Of a stretch of DNA of 24,751 nt, positions 6,600-12,243 are shown in pieces. A program made the position numbers and the translations under genes. Source of the stretch: JBBTYG01 sp964418085 (lineage in GTDB: Bacteria > Patescibacteriota > Minisyncoccia > UBA6257 > 2-01-FULL-56-20); NCBI GenBank assembly GCA_964418085.1, contig CAYQKB010000013.1, positions 1-24,751 on the forward strand, in the 5' to 3' direction. Below the pieces are notes generated by a model. That model saw nothing but the letters and a program-made list of their open reading frames with translations, was not told where the DNA came from and did not search any database. The stretch's first letter is position 1. Each line of letters begins with the position of its first letter.

Positions 6600-7541
6600 A
6601 TGATACAGCAACAGATAGTTGATTATGCAAAAGCACAACTCGGCGCGGGACTGAGTGAAGAGGTTATAAAAGGCGCCCTGCTTCAGGCGGGATGGGTTTC
6701 GGCGGATGTAGACGATTCCATAAAAAGCGTTACGCAAAAAAAACAACCGGAGCCGGCACGGGCAACTACGGTTGCGTCAGTTTCTCCCATAGCAGCTTCT
6801 ATGCCCAGTATGGTGGCGAAACCGCAGGTCTCTCCCCAGTCTATAAATGTGCGGGATCTTTTTGGTACAGCAGGAAAGGGAAGTGCTTCTTTCCCGACGC
6901 AAGGGACTCGTAGTCCGATTTCCGAAATACAACCGATGAAGAAAACAGAAACTCTCGCTGTTAAAGAAATGGCTATCGGTGCTTCCGCTCTAAAACCATC
7001 TCGTTTCGGCAGATCGAAAATTGTTTTGATCGTGCTCACCGTAGTTGCAATAGTTTCGGCCGGTGCCGCCGTTTATTTTTATATGAACAACAAATCATTA
7101 AGTGAGCAAGTGACTAAACTTACTGCGGATTCTAGTTCAAATTCTATGGCGAGTTCGCAAGTTTCCGCGCTGACTTCTCAGCTTGCCGATGTCACCAAGG
7201 CAAAAGCAGCATCGGATAGTCAGGCTGCGGTTCTCACCAAAAATTCCGACGAGCTCCAAACAGAACTTTCGTTCTTTGTTGCGCCGCCGCTTCCTGCGGG
7301 AGCGACATCTTCGCCGGCCTTAGCTTTTTCTTTGTCCGGCATGCTTGCGGTCCAGAGCAATACGCTTTATTCAGTTACCGCTTCAAGCGGGCTTATGGTT
7401 TCGATTAAAAATTCGAAGGATGCGAAGGTTGATGCGGCCTTGAAGCCGCTTGTAGGGAAGTCGGTTGAAATTTCAGGTACTCATCCGCGGATGTCTAGGG
7501 ACGTGACTGTTACTTCGGTAAATGGAGCTTCGGTTCAATAA
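6600..7541 (+). CDS. Membrane-anchored coiled-coil protein with N-terminal UBA-like helix segment
   Basis: A 313-residue protein. I chose the ATG at 6600 because the longer ORF start (6558) overlaps the -10 box. Residues 1-40 (IVDYAKAQLGAGLSEEVIKGALLQAGW) are a short helical domain often found at the N-terminus of CPR membrane proteins. A low-complexity Pro/Ser linker follows, then one transmembrane helix at about 141-163 (KIVLIVLTVVAIVSAGAAVY), a coiled coil (SLSEQVTKLTA...SELQTEL) and a C-terminal beta domain ending in VGKSVEISGTH...VTVTSVNG, which could be OB-like. The topology suggests a cytoplasmic N-terminus and an exported C-terminus. No enzyme motif is visible. Confidence 0.75.
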   Translation: MIQQQIVDYAKAQLGAGLSEEVIKGALLQAGWVSADVDDSIKSVTQKKQPEPARATTVASVSPIAASMPSMVAKPQVSPQSINVRDLFGTAGKGSASFPTQGTRSPISEIQPMKKTETLAVKEMAIGASALKPSRFGRSKIVLIVLTVVAIVSAGAAVYFYMNNKSLSEQVTKLTADSSSNSMASSQVSALTSQLADVTKAKAASDSQAAVLTKNSDELQTELSFFVAPPLPAGATSSPALAFSLSGMLAVQSNTLYSVTASSGLMVSIKNSKDAKVDAALKPLVGKSVEISGTHPRMSRDVTVTSVNGASVQ

Positions 7542-7577
7542 AATTTATAGACTCTTTCTTTGATCTGGATTTATGAA

Positions 7578-7600
7578 CGGATGTTTCTATCCGCTGTTTT
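7578..7600 (+). terminator. Terminator for the 6600 gene
   Basis: CGGAT (7578-7582) pairs with ATCCG (7589-7593) and is followed by CTGTTTT. The hairpin also contains the gatA stop codon on the other strand. Confidence 0.55.
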
Positions 7601-9041
7601 CAAGTTTTTCGTATAGCTGTCCCAGGCCGAGAATATCCGCTTCGTGAAAATGTTTGCCGATAAGCTGGAAGCCGACGGGGAGCTCTTTGTTTTTCGGGTA
7701 CTCGTATTTTTTTATTGGAATTGATATTCCGGGGAGCCCTGCGAGGTTTATCGGAATAGTGAAAATATCGCTCAAATACATTGAGATTGGGTCATTCGTT
7801 TTTTCTCCAATTTTGAATGCTGTTGTCGGCGCGACGGGTGTAAATATCATATCCACCTCTTTGAATGCTTCATCAAAATCTTGTTTCACGAGCGTTCGCA
7901 CACGCTGGGCCTTTTCATAATAGGCGTCGTAGTATCCGGAGGAGAGAACGAATGTTCCCAACATGATACGCCGCTTTACTTCATGGCCGAAAAGGCCGCG
8001 TTGTTTGAAATAAATGTCCCGCAAATTTTTTATTTCCAATTTCTCACTTCTCGCGTAGCGTATGCCGTCGAGTCGGGCAAGATTTGAGCTCACTTCCGCG
8101 GGCATGATGATGTAATAGCAGGAGAGAGCGTATTTTGTGTGGGGAAGCGATATTTTTTTGAATTTCAGCCCAAGTTTTTTTATTTTTTCTATTGCCGTTT
8201 CAACTCCCTGCAGTACTTTTGTATTGAGGCCGTCAATAAAATATTCTTCCGGGATGCCTATCGTCATATTTTTGATTTTTGCGGCATCGGGAGTCACCAG
8301 ATTATTTCCGTAGTCAATATCGGTGCTTGTTGCGTCGAGAGGGTCCAGCCCCAGTATCGCCTTGAAGAGAATAGCCGCATCTTCAACGGTTTTTGTAAGC
8401 GGTCCAATCTGATCCAGGCTTGATGTCATGGCAATAAGCCCCGACCGAGATACCGCGCCGTAGGTTGGCTTTAGTCCCACAACGCCGCAAAACGACGCTG
8501 GTTGGCGAATTGACCCGCCGGTGTCTGAACCGAGCGCCGCGAGCGAAAGATTCGCTGCCACGGCCGAGGCGGAGCCGCCGGATGATCCGCCGGGGACGCG
8601 AGTTGTGTCGTGCGGATTTTTAGTTGTCATATATGCCGAATTTTCGGTGGAGGAGCCCATCGCGGCATCATCCATATTTGTTTTTCCAAGAAATATTGCG
8701 TGTTCGGTTTTTAATTTTTCGATTACACTCGCGTCATAGCTTGCAATGTATGTTTCAAGTACATGTGACGCCGCAGTGGCAGGAAGATTTTTTATCAGAA
8801 TATTGTCTTTTACCGCCAGAGGCACGCCGGCGAGCGGGCCGATTTTTTCTCCTTCGCCGATCGCAAAATCGAGCGCCTCCGCTTCTTTTATGGCGTTCTC
8901 TTCGTTCAAACTCAAGTACGCGCCGATTTCTTTGTCGGCTTTTTTAATATGCGCGAAATATTCTTTCGTTATTTCCGTTGCGGAAAACTTTTTATTCACG
9001 AGTCCGTCGTGAAATTTTTTAATCGTCAGGGTTTCGATCAT
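7587..9041 (-). CDS. gatA: Asp-tRNA(Asn)/Glu-tRNA(Gln) amidotransferase subunit A
   Basis: A 484-residue amidase subunit of GatCAB, which turns Glu-tRNA(Gln) and Asp-tRNA(Asn) into Gln- and Asn-tRNA using ammonia from glutamine. The amidase-signature catalytic triad is complete: Lys78 (PLAVKDN), Ser153 (PGGSSGGSA) and the nucleophile Ser177 (GSDTGGSIRQPA). The length matches the family. The ATG overlaps the gatC stop as ATGA, so the two are translationally coupled. gatB is not in the window. The gene implies that the organism forms Gln-tRNA and/or Asn-tRNA by the indirect route. Confidence 0.97.
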   Translation of the reverse strand: MIETLTIKKFHDGLVNKKFSATEITKEYFAHIKKADKEIGAYLSLNEENAIKEAEALDFAIGEGEKIGPLAGVPLAVKDNILIKNLPATAASHVLETYIASYDASVIEKLKTEHAIFLGKTNMDDAAMGSSTENSAYMTTKNPHDTTRVPGGSSGGSASAVAANLSLAALGSDTGGSIRQPASFCGVVGLKPTYGAVSRSGLIAMTSSLDQIGPLTKTVEDAAILFKAILGLDPLDATSTDIDYGNNLVTPDAAKIKNMTIGIPEEYFIDGLNTKVLQGVETAIEKIKKLGLKFKKISLPHTKYALSCYYIIMPAEVSSNLARLDGIRYARSEKLEIKNLRDIYFKQRGLFGHEVKRRIMLGTFVLSSGYYDAYYEKAQRVRTLVKQDFDEAFKEVDMIFTPVAPTTAFKIGEKTNDPISMYLSDIFTIPINLAGLPGISIPIKKYEYPKNKELPVGFQLIGKHFHEADILGLGQLYEKLENSG

Positions 9042-9328
9042 TTTTCAAATACCGGCGGGACTTTAAGGAAGCCGTCTTTGGATTCGGGAAATGCTTCGGC
9101 ACCCGCTCCGCGGTTGGTTTCTTTCACTTCATCTTCCCGGAAGACATTTTTGAGACGGGTACCTCCAGTCATGGGCTCAATGCGCGACGTGTCGAGCGTT
9201 TTAAGCTCCTCGAAGTGGGCGAGAATTTTCGAGAGGTCGCTTAACAGCTTATCTTCTTCTTCCGGCGTTAGTTCTAAGTGGGCGAGCTTTGCCAGGTGCT
9301 TGATTGTTTCTTTTGTGATTGCCCCCAT
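9038..9328 (-). CDS. gatC: Asp/Glu-tRNA amidotransferase subunit C
   Basis: A 96-residue subunit that wraps around GatA and stabilises the GatCAB complex. The start MGAITKETIKHLAKLAHLELTPEEE is the classic GatC N-terminus; the longer in-frame ORF (to 9403) runs into a repeat and has no family similarity, so I use 9328. RIEPMTGGTRLKNVFREDEV is the conserved middle part and GFLKVPPVFEK the usual C-terminus. It overlaps gatA by 4 bases. The start codon lies inside the outer arm of a large foldback, and a -10-like TAGAAT sits about 15 bases upstream on the minus strand. Confidence 0.95.
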   Translation of the reverse strand: MGAITKETIKHLAKLAHLELTPEEEDKLLSDLSKILAHFEELKTLDTSRIEPMTGGTRLKNVFREDEVKETNRGAGAEAFPESKDGFLKVPPVFEK

Positions 9329-9589
9329 TTTACAAATATATTCTAGCCGCGTTTTCGACTCTTTTTTCGATTCTGCTAGGCGCGACGAGGAAGGCGTAGT
9401 CACTGACTACTCTCTCGAGAAGCAACGAAGCGGAGCGAAAAAAGAGTGAAAACCCGGTGGGACATACCCAATTTCGAATATTCCTGCGTTGCTCCGTCTT
9501 TGCGTACTTATAGTACGCTATCGTTGTCGTGCCTTGGCCTATTCGAAATTGGTTTATGTCGCGGCTGAAGATATTTGTAAAGTGGGGGC
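9321..9589. repeat. Composite foldback element (FB2) with two internal hairpins
   Basis: The outer arms 9321-9351 and 9560-9589 match at 28 of 31 positions; the left arm includes the first codons of gatC. Between them are two further foldbacks. FB2a has arms 9351-9369/9436-9453 and core GTAGTCA-c-TGACTAC (9396-9410). FB2b has arms 9461-9480/9540-9560 and core GCGTAC-ttata-GTACGC (9502-9518). Together they can form a three-way junction. The stretch 9590-9677 after it holds no gene I can see. Confidence 0.9.
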
Positions 9590-9677
9590 TGGAGGCCATA
9601 GGTTTAATTCTAGAATTGTATCAGCAAATGCTATCAGCGGGCAACTATTAACGTTGGGGATTTCAAAAAAAGGAAAA

Positions 9678-9707
9678 GCCGCCGGGTTTTGCCGGGCGGT
9701 CTTTTTT
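9678..9707. terminator. Bidirectional intrinsic terminator
   Basis: A GC-rich stem (CCGCC...GGCGG with inner GG/CC) spans 9679-9699. T-runs follow on both strands (TCTTTTTT on plus, CTTTTCCTTTTTTT on minus). On the minus strand it closes the small-gene unit ending at 9718. Confidence 0.75.
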
Positions 9708-9717
9708 GAATTTGTTT

Positions 9718-10089
9718 TCACGGTTTTTTAAAAACGAGGCAGGTGATGAGGTGCGCGCCTTTCTCGCAGCGGTCGCTTTCTTCGACGCGGCACTGCCATC
9801 TGAACTGCACGATTCCGTCTTGTGCACATCGCGCGGCAAAGGGAAGCGAAAAGATAACTCCGTTGCTTCTCGGAGCCTTGAATGAGGGATCGAATCCTTC
9901 AAACAGGAAGTATTTGCCGCACACGCACCAGATGGTGAGTGTGGAGTTTTCCGGCAGAGCAGTTTCTCCGGTGTTCAGTCCGCACAGCACGCGCGGGATT
10001 GCGTTCGGATCCTTCGGCCCGTTTTCCATGATGGCCATGTGGCCATTATTGGTGCCGCAGTACATCCACTCTAGTTTTGCTGTGTTCAT
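9718..10089 (-). CDS. Hypothetical cysteine-containing protein
   Basis: A 123-residue protein of no family I recognise. It has seven cysteines, including WCVCGKYFLFEGFDP in the middle and a C-terminal run (WQCRVEESDRCEKGAHLITCLVF), and looks like a compact beta-rich fold. It starts one base after the stop of the 10091 gene, so the two form an operon, and a strong terminator follows. Coding status is supported by this tight spacing and the terminator. Function unknown. Confidence 0.6.
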   Translation of the reverse strand: MNTAKLEWMYCGTNNGHMAIMENGPKDPNAIPRVLCGLNTGETALPENSTLTIWCVCGKYFLFEGFDPSFKAPRSNGVIFSLPFAARCAQDGIVQFRWQCRVEESDRCEKGAHLITCLVFKKP

Positions 10090-10090
10090 A

Positions 10091-10315
10091 TTAAGCGTTT
10101 GGTTTGAGCATGCTTCTCGGTATGCATATGATTCCCGGGTAGCCGTCGTGCATGACGATAGTCCGGATCTTATGGTTATTTTTGTGATGGTCTTTGTGCT
10201 GGCGAGTTATCGTACCCTTGCTGCCCGGGGGATATTCGCGGCCGTCGCCTGTTTTCACGGGCTCCGAGAGTCTGACCTTGATTCCAAAACGAAATGAAAT
10301 TTTGTTTTTTTTCAT
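10091..10315 (-). CDS. Hypothetical small basic protein, possibly beta-barrel
   Basis: A 74-residue protein, starting at MKKNKISFRFG. The ORF opens further upstream (10369), but that part overlaps an inverted repeat. The order VRLSEPVK, then REYPPGSKGTITR, then IRTIVMHDGYPGIICIPRSML resembles small SH3/KOW-like barrels: a PPGSKGTI turn between strands. This is only a shape argument. His- and Lys-rich centre (QHKDHHKNNHK). Operon partner of the 9718 gene, one base apart. Confidence 0.6.
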   Translation of the reverse strand: MKKNKISFRFGIKVRLSEPVKTGDGREYPPGSKGTITRQHKDHHKNNHKIRTIVMHDGYPGIICIPRSMLKPNA

Positions 10316-10344
10316 GGTTTTCGATTTTTCAGTTTTCAAAGGGC

Positions 10345-10392
10345 TTTTTGTTTTACACCCGTAAAACAAAAACGGCTCTCGGTTTCAAGAGC
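10345..10392 (-). terminator. Tandem overlapping hairpins: terminator plus 12-bp inverted repeat
   Basis: On the minus strand GCTCT/AGAGC (10392-10375, 8-base loop) is followed by GTTTTTG, a terminator for the 10503 gene. The T-run is itself the first arm of a perfect 12-bp inverted repeat (10345-10356 and 10361-10372, loop of 4). The second hairpin lies 30 bases before the 10315 start. Confidence 0.65.
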
Positions 10393-10502
10393 TCGTTTTG
10401 GGTATCGTTCGTTTATTCTTTAACAATACGCAAGGCCAACTCTCGAAGCTGAGGTTGTAAACCAAATAAAGCTATAAAAGAAGTTGAATGGCTGATTGAA
10501 GT

Positions 10503-10748
10503 TCATATGCGGTAATGGTAGTTCGGGATTGGCGTGGTGTCAAATACCGCTCGTGTCATTTTCTTGAACCCGTTCCAGTCTTTGAAAATACTATTCACTC
10601 CGGTTGATTTTTTGAATACATTTGACGGCTCCCATTTGCCTCCGATAAGAATCGGAGTTTTCCGGCCATCAAATGTATAATCAAAAAATCTGCCCTGCGT
10701 CCATATATTTTCTAAAGACTTCCACTTATGGTTCAAAGAAAGTGACAT
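10503..10748 (-). CDS. Hypothetical protein
   Basis: An 81-residue protein that I do not recognise. It is rich in aromatic residues and Lys (KWKSLENIW, GRFFDYTFDG, IFKDWNGFKKM) and has no transmembrane segment or signal. A terminator lies on each side (10774-10806 and 10375-10392). Start choice: ATG with no Shine-Dalgarno site; no convincing promoter in the 25 bases after the upstream terminator, so some read-through may be needed. Coding status is moderate. Confidence 0.5.
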   Translation of the reverse strand: MSLSLNHKWKSLENIWTQGRFFDYTFDGRKTPILIGGKWEPSNVFKKSTGVNSIFKDWNGFKKMTRAVFDTTPIPNYHYRI

Positions 10749-10773
10749 TTCGCACTGAGGGTAAATTGTGGTT

Positions 10774-10806
10774 CAAAAGAGAGGCCATCCGTTTTTCGGA
10801 TGGCCT
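10774..10806 (-). terminator. Intrinsic terminator
   Basis: A perfect 10-bp stem, AGGCCATCCG/CGGATGGCCT (10782-10791, 10797-10806), with a 5-base loop, followed on the minus strand by CTCTTTTG. It closes the 10827 gene. Confidence 0.85.
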
Positions 10807-10826
10807 GCTTTGTGGGTTGTGGGGTT

Positions 10827-11132
10827 TTACATTTCCCCGTATTTAGCCTGTTCGGCCTGGCGCTCTTCTTTTGGAATTGCTCCATCGAATGGATGGGTGT
10901 TGCCTCCACCAAAGGCTTTTGCGAGTGCAACGCCGTCGTGGTGTTCCGAGTTCGGAAAGGCATCACATAGCCTCTCGGCTGCCACTCTTCCGCCTTGCGC
11001 TGCTTCGCCCGGTTGAAGCGTGCGTATCAGTGCAGGTGGAGTCGCGGGGGTTTGTTGCTGACGCTTAGATTCCCTTTTTTTGCGGAGATGTTTTTTAGAT
11101 CGGAAGACGCTGAAGACTATAGTTCTTTTCAT
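10827..11132 (-). CDS. Hypothetical basic protein
   Basis: A 101-residue protein from the ATG at 11132. The frame is open to 11192, directly behind the upstream terminator; that longer start cannot be excluded. The N-terminal third is strongly basic (RSKKHLRKKRESKRQQQ), then a Pro/Ala segment and a polar C-terminal part (HHDGVALAKAFGGGNTHPFDG, EERQAEQAKYGEM). No known motif. It could bind nucleic acid through the basic head, but this is guesswork. Flanked by strong terminators on both sides. Confidence 0.5.
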   Translation of the reverse strand: MKRTIVFSVFRSKKHLRKKRESKRQQQTPATPPALIRTLQPGEAAQGGRVAAERLCDAFPNSEHHDGVALAKAFGGGNTHPFDGAIPKEERQAEQAKYGEM

Positions 11133-11193
11133 AGGCTGGTTTTTAGTTGTGAATGAACCGACCGGATTGGTTTTCTTTTTTTCGCATCGCACG

Positions 11194-11226
11194 AAAAAAA
11201 GCCAGCTCTTCCGGTGAAGAGCTGGC
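11194..11226 (-). terminator. Strong intrinsic terminator / possible attenuator
   Basis: A perfect 11-bp stem, GCCAGCTCTTC/GAAGAGCTGGC (11201-11211, 11216-11226), loop of 4, followed on the minus strand by seven T. It ends the leucine-rich mini-ORF transcript just before the 10827 gene. Confidence 0.9.
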
Positions 11227-11237
11227 TTGTATCTGCG

Positions 11238-11272
11238 GACTAGGGGTTAGTGACTAGGGGCTAGGGTTTAGT
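11238..11272. repeat. Heptanucleotide array H1
   Basis: Five 7-bp units: GACTAGG, GGTTAGT, GACTAGG, GGCTAGG, GTTTAGT. It overlaps the end of the leucine-rich mini-ORF and the gap before the terminator. Confidence 0.85.
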
Positions 11273-11355
11273 GCAGACACAAGCGAATTCTCCACCGTTG
11301 GTTGAGGGCTAAGAAGAAGCTGCAAAAGAAGATTTAAGTTATTTATCCTATTCAT
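11254..11355 (-). CDS. 33-codon leucine-rich leader-type ORF
   Basis: A 33-residue ORF (MNRINNLNLLLQLLLSPQPT...) with seven leucines among residues 7-15 region (codons tta, ctt, ctt, ttg, ctt, ctt, ctt). It begins 5-6 bases after a predicted start from a near-consensus promoter and ends about 30 bases before a strong terminator, which in turn precedes the 10827 gene. This is the arrangement of a leader peptide in front of an attenuator. It may instead be a free small protein or a non-coding RNA of about 160 bases. No sequence family is known to me. Confidence 0.5.
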   Translation of the reverse strand: MNRINNLNLLLQLLLSPQPTVENSLVSALNPSP

Positions 11356-11366
11356 CTTATGGGTTG

Positions 11367-11395
11367 AGTATATAAAAGTGTTTATTGAAGGTCAA
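11367..11395 (-). promoter_or_regulatory. Promoter of the leucine-rich mini-ORF
   Basis: On the minus strand TTGACC (11395-11390), 17 bp, TATACT (11372-11367). The element TATAAAAGTGT (plus strand) occurs twice, at 11371-11381 and 11399-11409, 28 bp apart, once in the spacer and once upstream of the -35: possible regulator sites. The rest of 11273-11424 holds nothing else I can support. Confidence 0.75.
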
Positions 11396-11419
11396 GTTTA
11401 TAAAAGTGTGAATAAAGTG

Positions 11420-11465
11420 ATCTTTTAAAAAAGTGATGCCTTCAAGCTTGGGGCCTGAAGGCATC
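11420..11465 (-). terminator. Terminator of the Nudix-like gene
   Basis: GATGCCTTC/GAAGGCATC (11435-11443, 11457-11465), followed on the minus strand by ACTTTTTTAAAAG. Confidence 0.8.
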
Positions 11466-11483
11466 GTGATTTTGTCGGCGCTT

Positions 11484-12125
11484 TTATGCGAGTCCGAATT
11501 GATTTTCGATGAATCGCCGATGCGTCGTTACGATCGGTTTTGGAAGGTTGTTCAACTTGAAAAATCGGATTTTGTCTGTTTCCTGGAATCCTTCTCCTAG
11601 CCAGCAGTCGAGCCAGAGCGAGACTGGGCGACCATATGGGTGTGCTCCTGTTTCTTCTTGCCACTCCGTTGTTTTTTTCGGTGGCCAGAAAGTGATATTA
11701 GCAATGCAATCAATTTGGACACTGATCTTGATTTCTCGTTTTGCTATCCGATCAACAGTAGGTTGGAGGCTTTTAACTCCCCATCCGAGCTCATCCGAAG
11801 TGCGGTCAGCGCCGTCCGCTTGGCTGATATAGCCGCCGGGCAAGTGCCAGAACTTATGCTCGGCCCAATATTCCGCTCCGCCATCGAATTGAGTGAGAAG
11901 AATTTCCCTGTTGAGATAGTGGGCATCATTCCTTTTTATGATGAGGAGTTCTACCGCGGGGTAGGGGCACACGCCGTGCGTGGCGCGCATGCTCGCTTCG
12001 GTCGGCCAGCGGCAGTTGTCCTGCCGGACCTTCCCGAGGAGGCGAATGAGTTCGGCTTCTTCGTCGAGGGTGAATGAGGTGCCGGCGATGCCCTTGATAA
12101 CTTTCGTTTCTATTGTTTCGTTCAT
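11484..12125 (-). CDS. Nudix-like protein with a degenerate catalytic box
   Basis: A 213-residue protein. PAVELLIIKR...NREILLTQF...FWHLPGGYIS (residues about 56-101) is the usual opening of a Nudix fold, and FFKLNNLPKPIVTTHRRFI near the end matches the usual C-terminal Nudix helix region. The Nudix box itself (G-x5-E-x7-REUxEExGU) is not intact: after LPGG the chain reads through a long insert to DRIAKREIKISVQI, which lacks the EExG metal ligands. It may bind nucleotides without hydrolysing them, or be a distant pyrophosphatase. It has its own consensus promoter, an 83-base leader with a hairpin, and a terminator. Confidence 0.65.
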   Translation of the reverse strand: MNETIETKVIKGIAGTSFTLDEEAELIRLLGKVRQDNCRWPTEASMRATHGVCPYPAVELLIIKRNDAHYLNREILLTQFDGGAEYWAEHKFWHLPGGYISQADGADRTSDELGWGVKSLQPTVDRIAKREIKISVQIDCIANITFWPPKKTTEWQEETGAHPYGRPVSLWLDCWLGEGFQETDKIRFFKLNNLPKPIVTTHRRFIENQFGLA

Positions 12126-12156
12126 AGCTTTCGTTTTCAGCGTTATTAAAGCAGGT

Positions 12157-12198
12157 AAAACCTCGTGGCCACACGGCCAGAAGAACCTACTAGGTTTT
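12157..12198. repeat. Small nested foldback in the Nudix leader
   Basis: Outer AAAACCT/AGGTTTT (12157-12163, 12192-12198); inner TGGCC-acac-GGCCA (12166-12179). It falls inside the predicted 5' leader of the minus-strand Nudix-like gene. Confidence 0.55.
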
Positions 12199-12214
12199 CA
12201 AATTAGCGGCTAAA

Positions 12215-12243
12215 CTATAACATTATTCTAGCTATTTTGTCAA
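12215..12243 (-). promoter_or_regulatory. Promoter of the Nudix-like gene
   Basis: On the minus strand TTGACA (12243-12238), 17 bp, TTATAG (12220-12215). It overlaps the murD stop codon. The predicted start near 12208 gives a leader of about 83 bases. Confidence 0.75.

Noticed and set aside
9329..9403. N-terminal extension of GatC
   Set aside because: It is encoded by the foldback arm, and the family N-terminus begins at 9328.
11254..11355. A leucine biosynthesis attenuator in the strict sense
   Set aside because: The downstream gene is a basic protein of unknown function, not a leu gene; only the architecture is similar.
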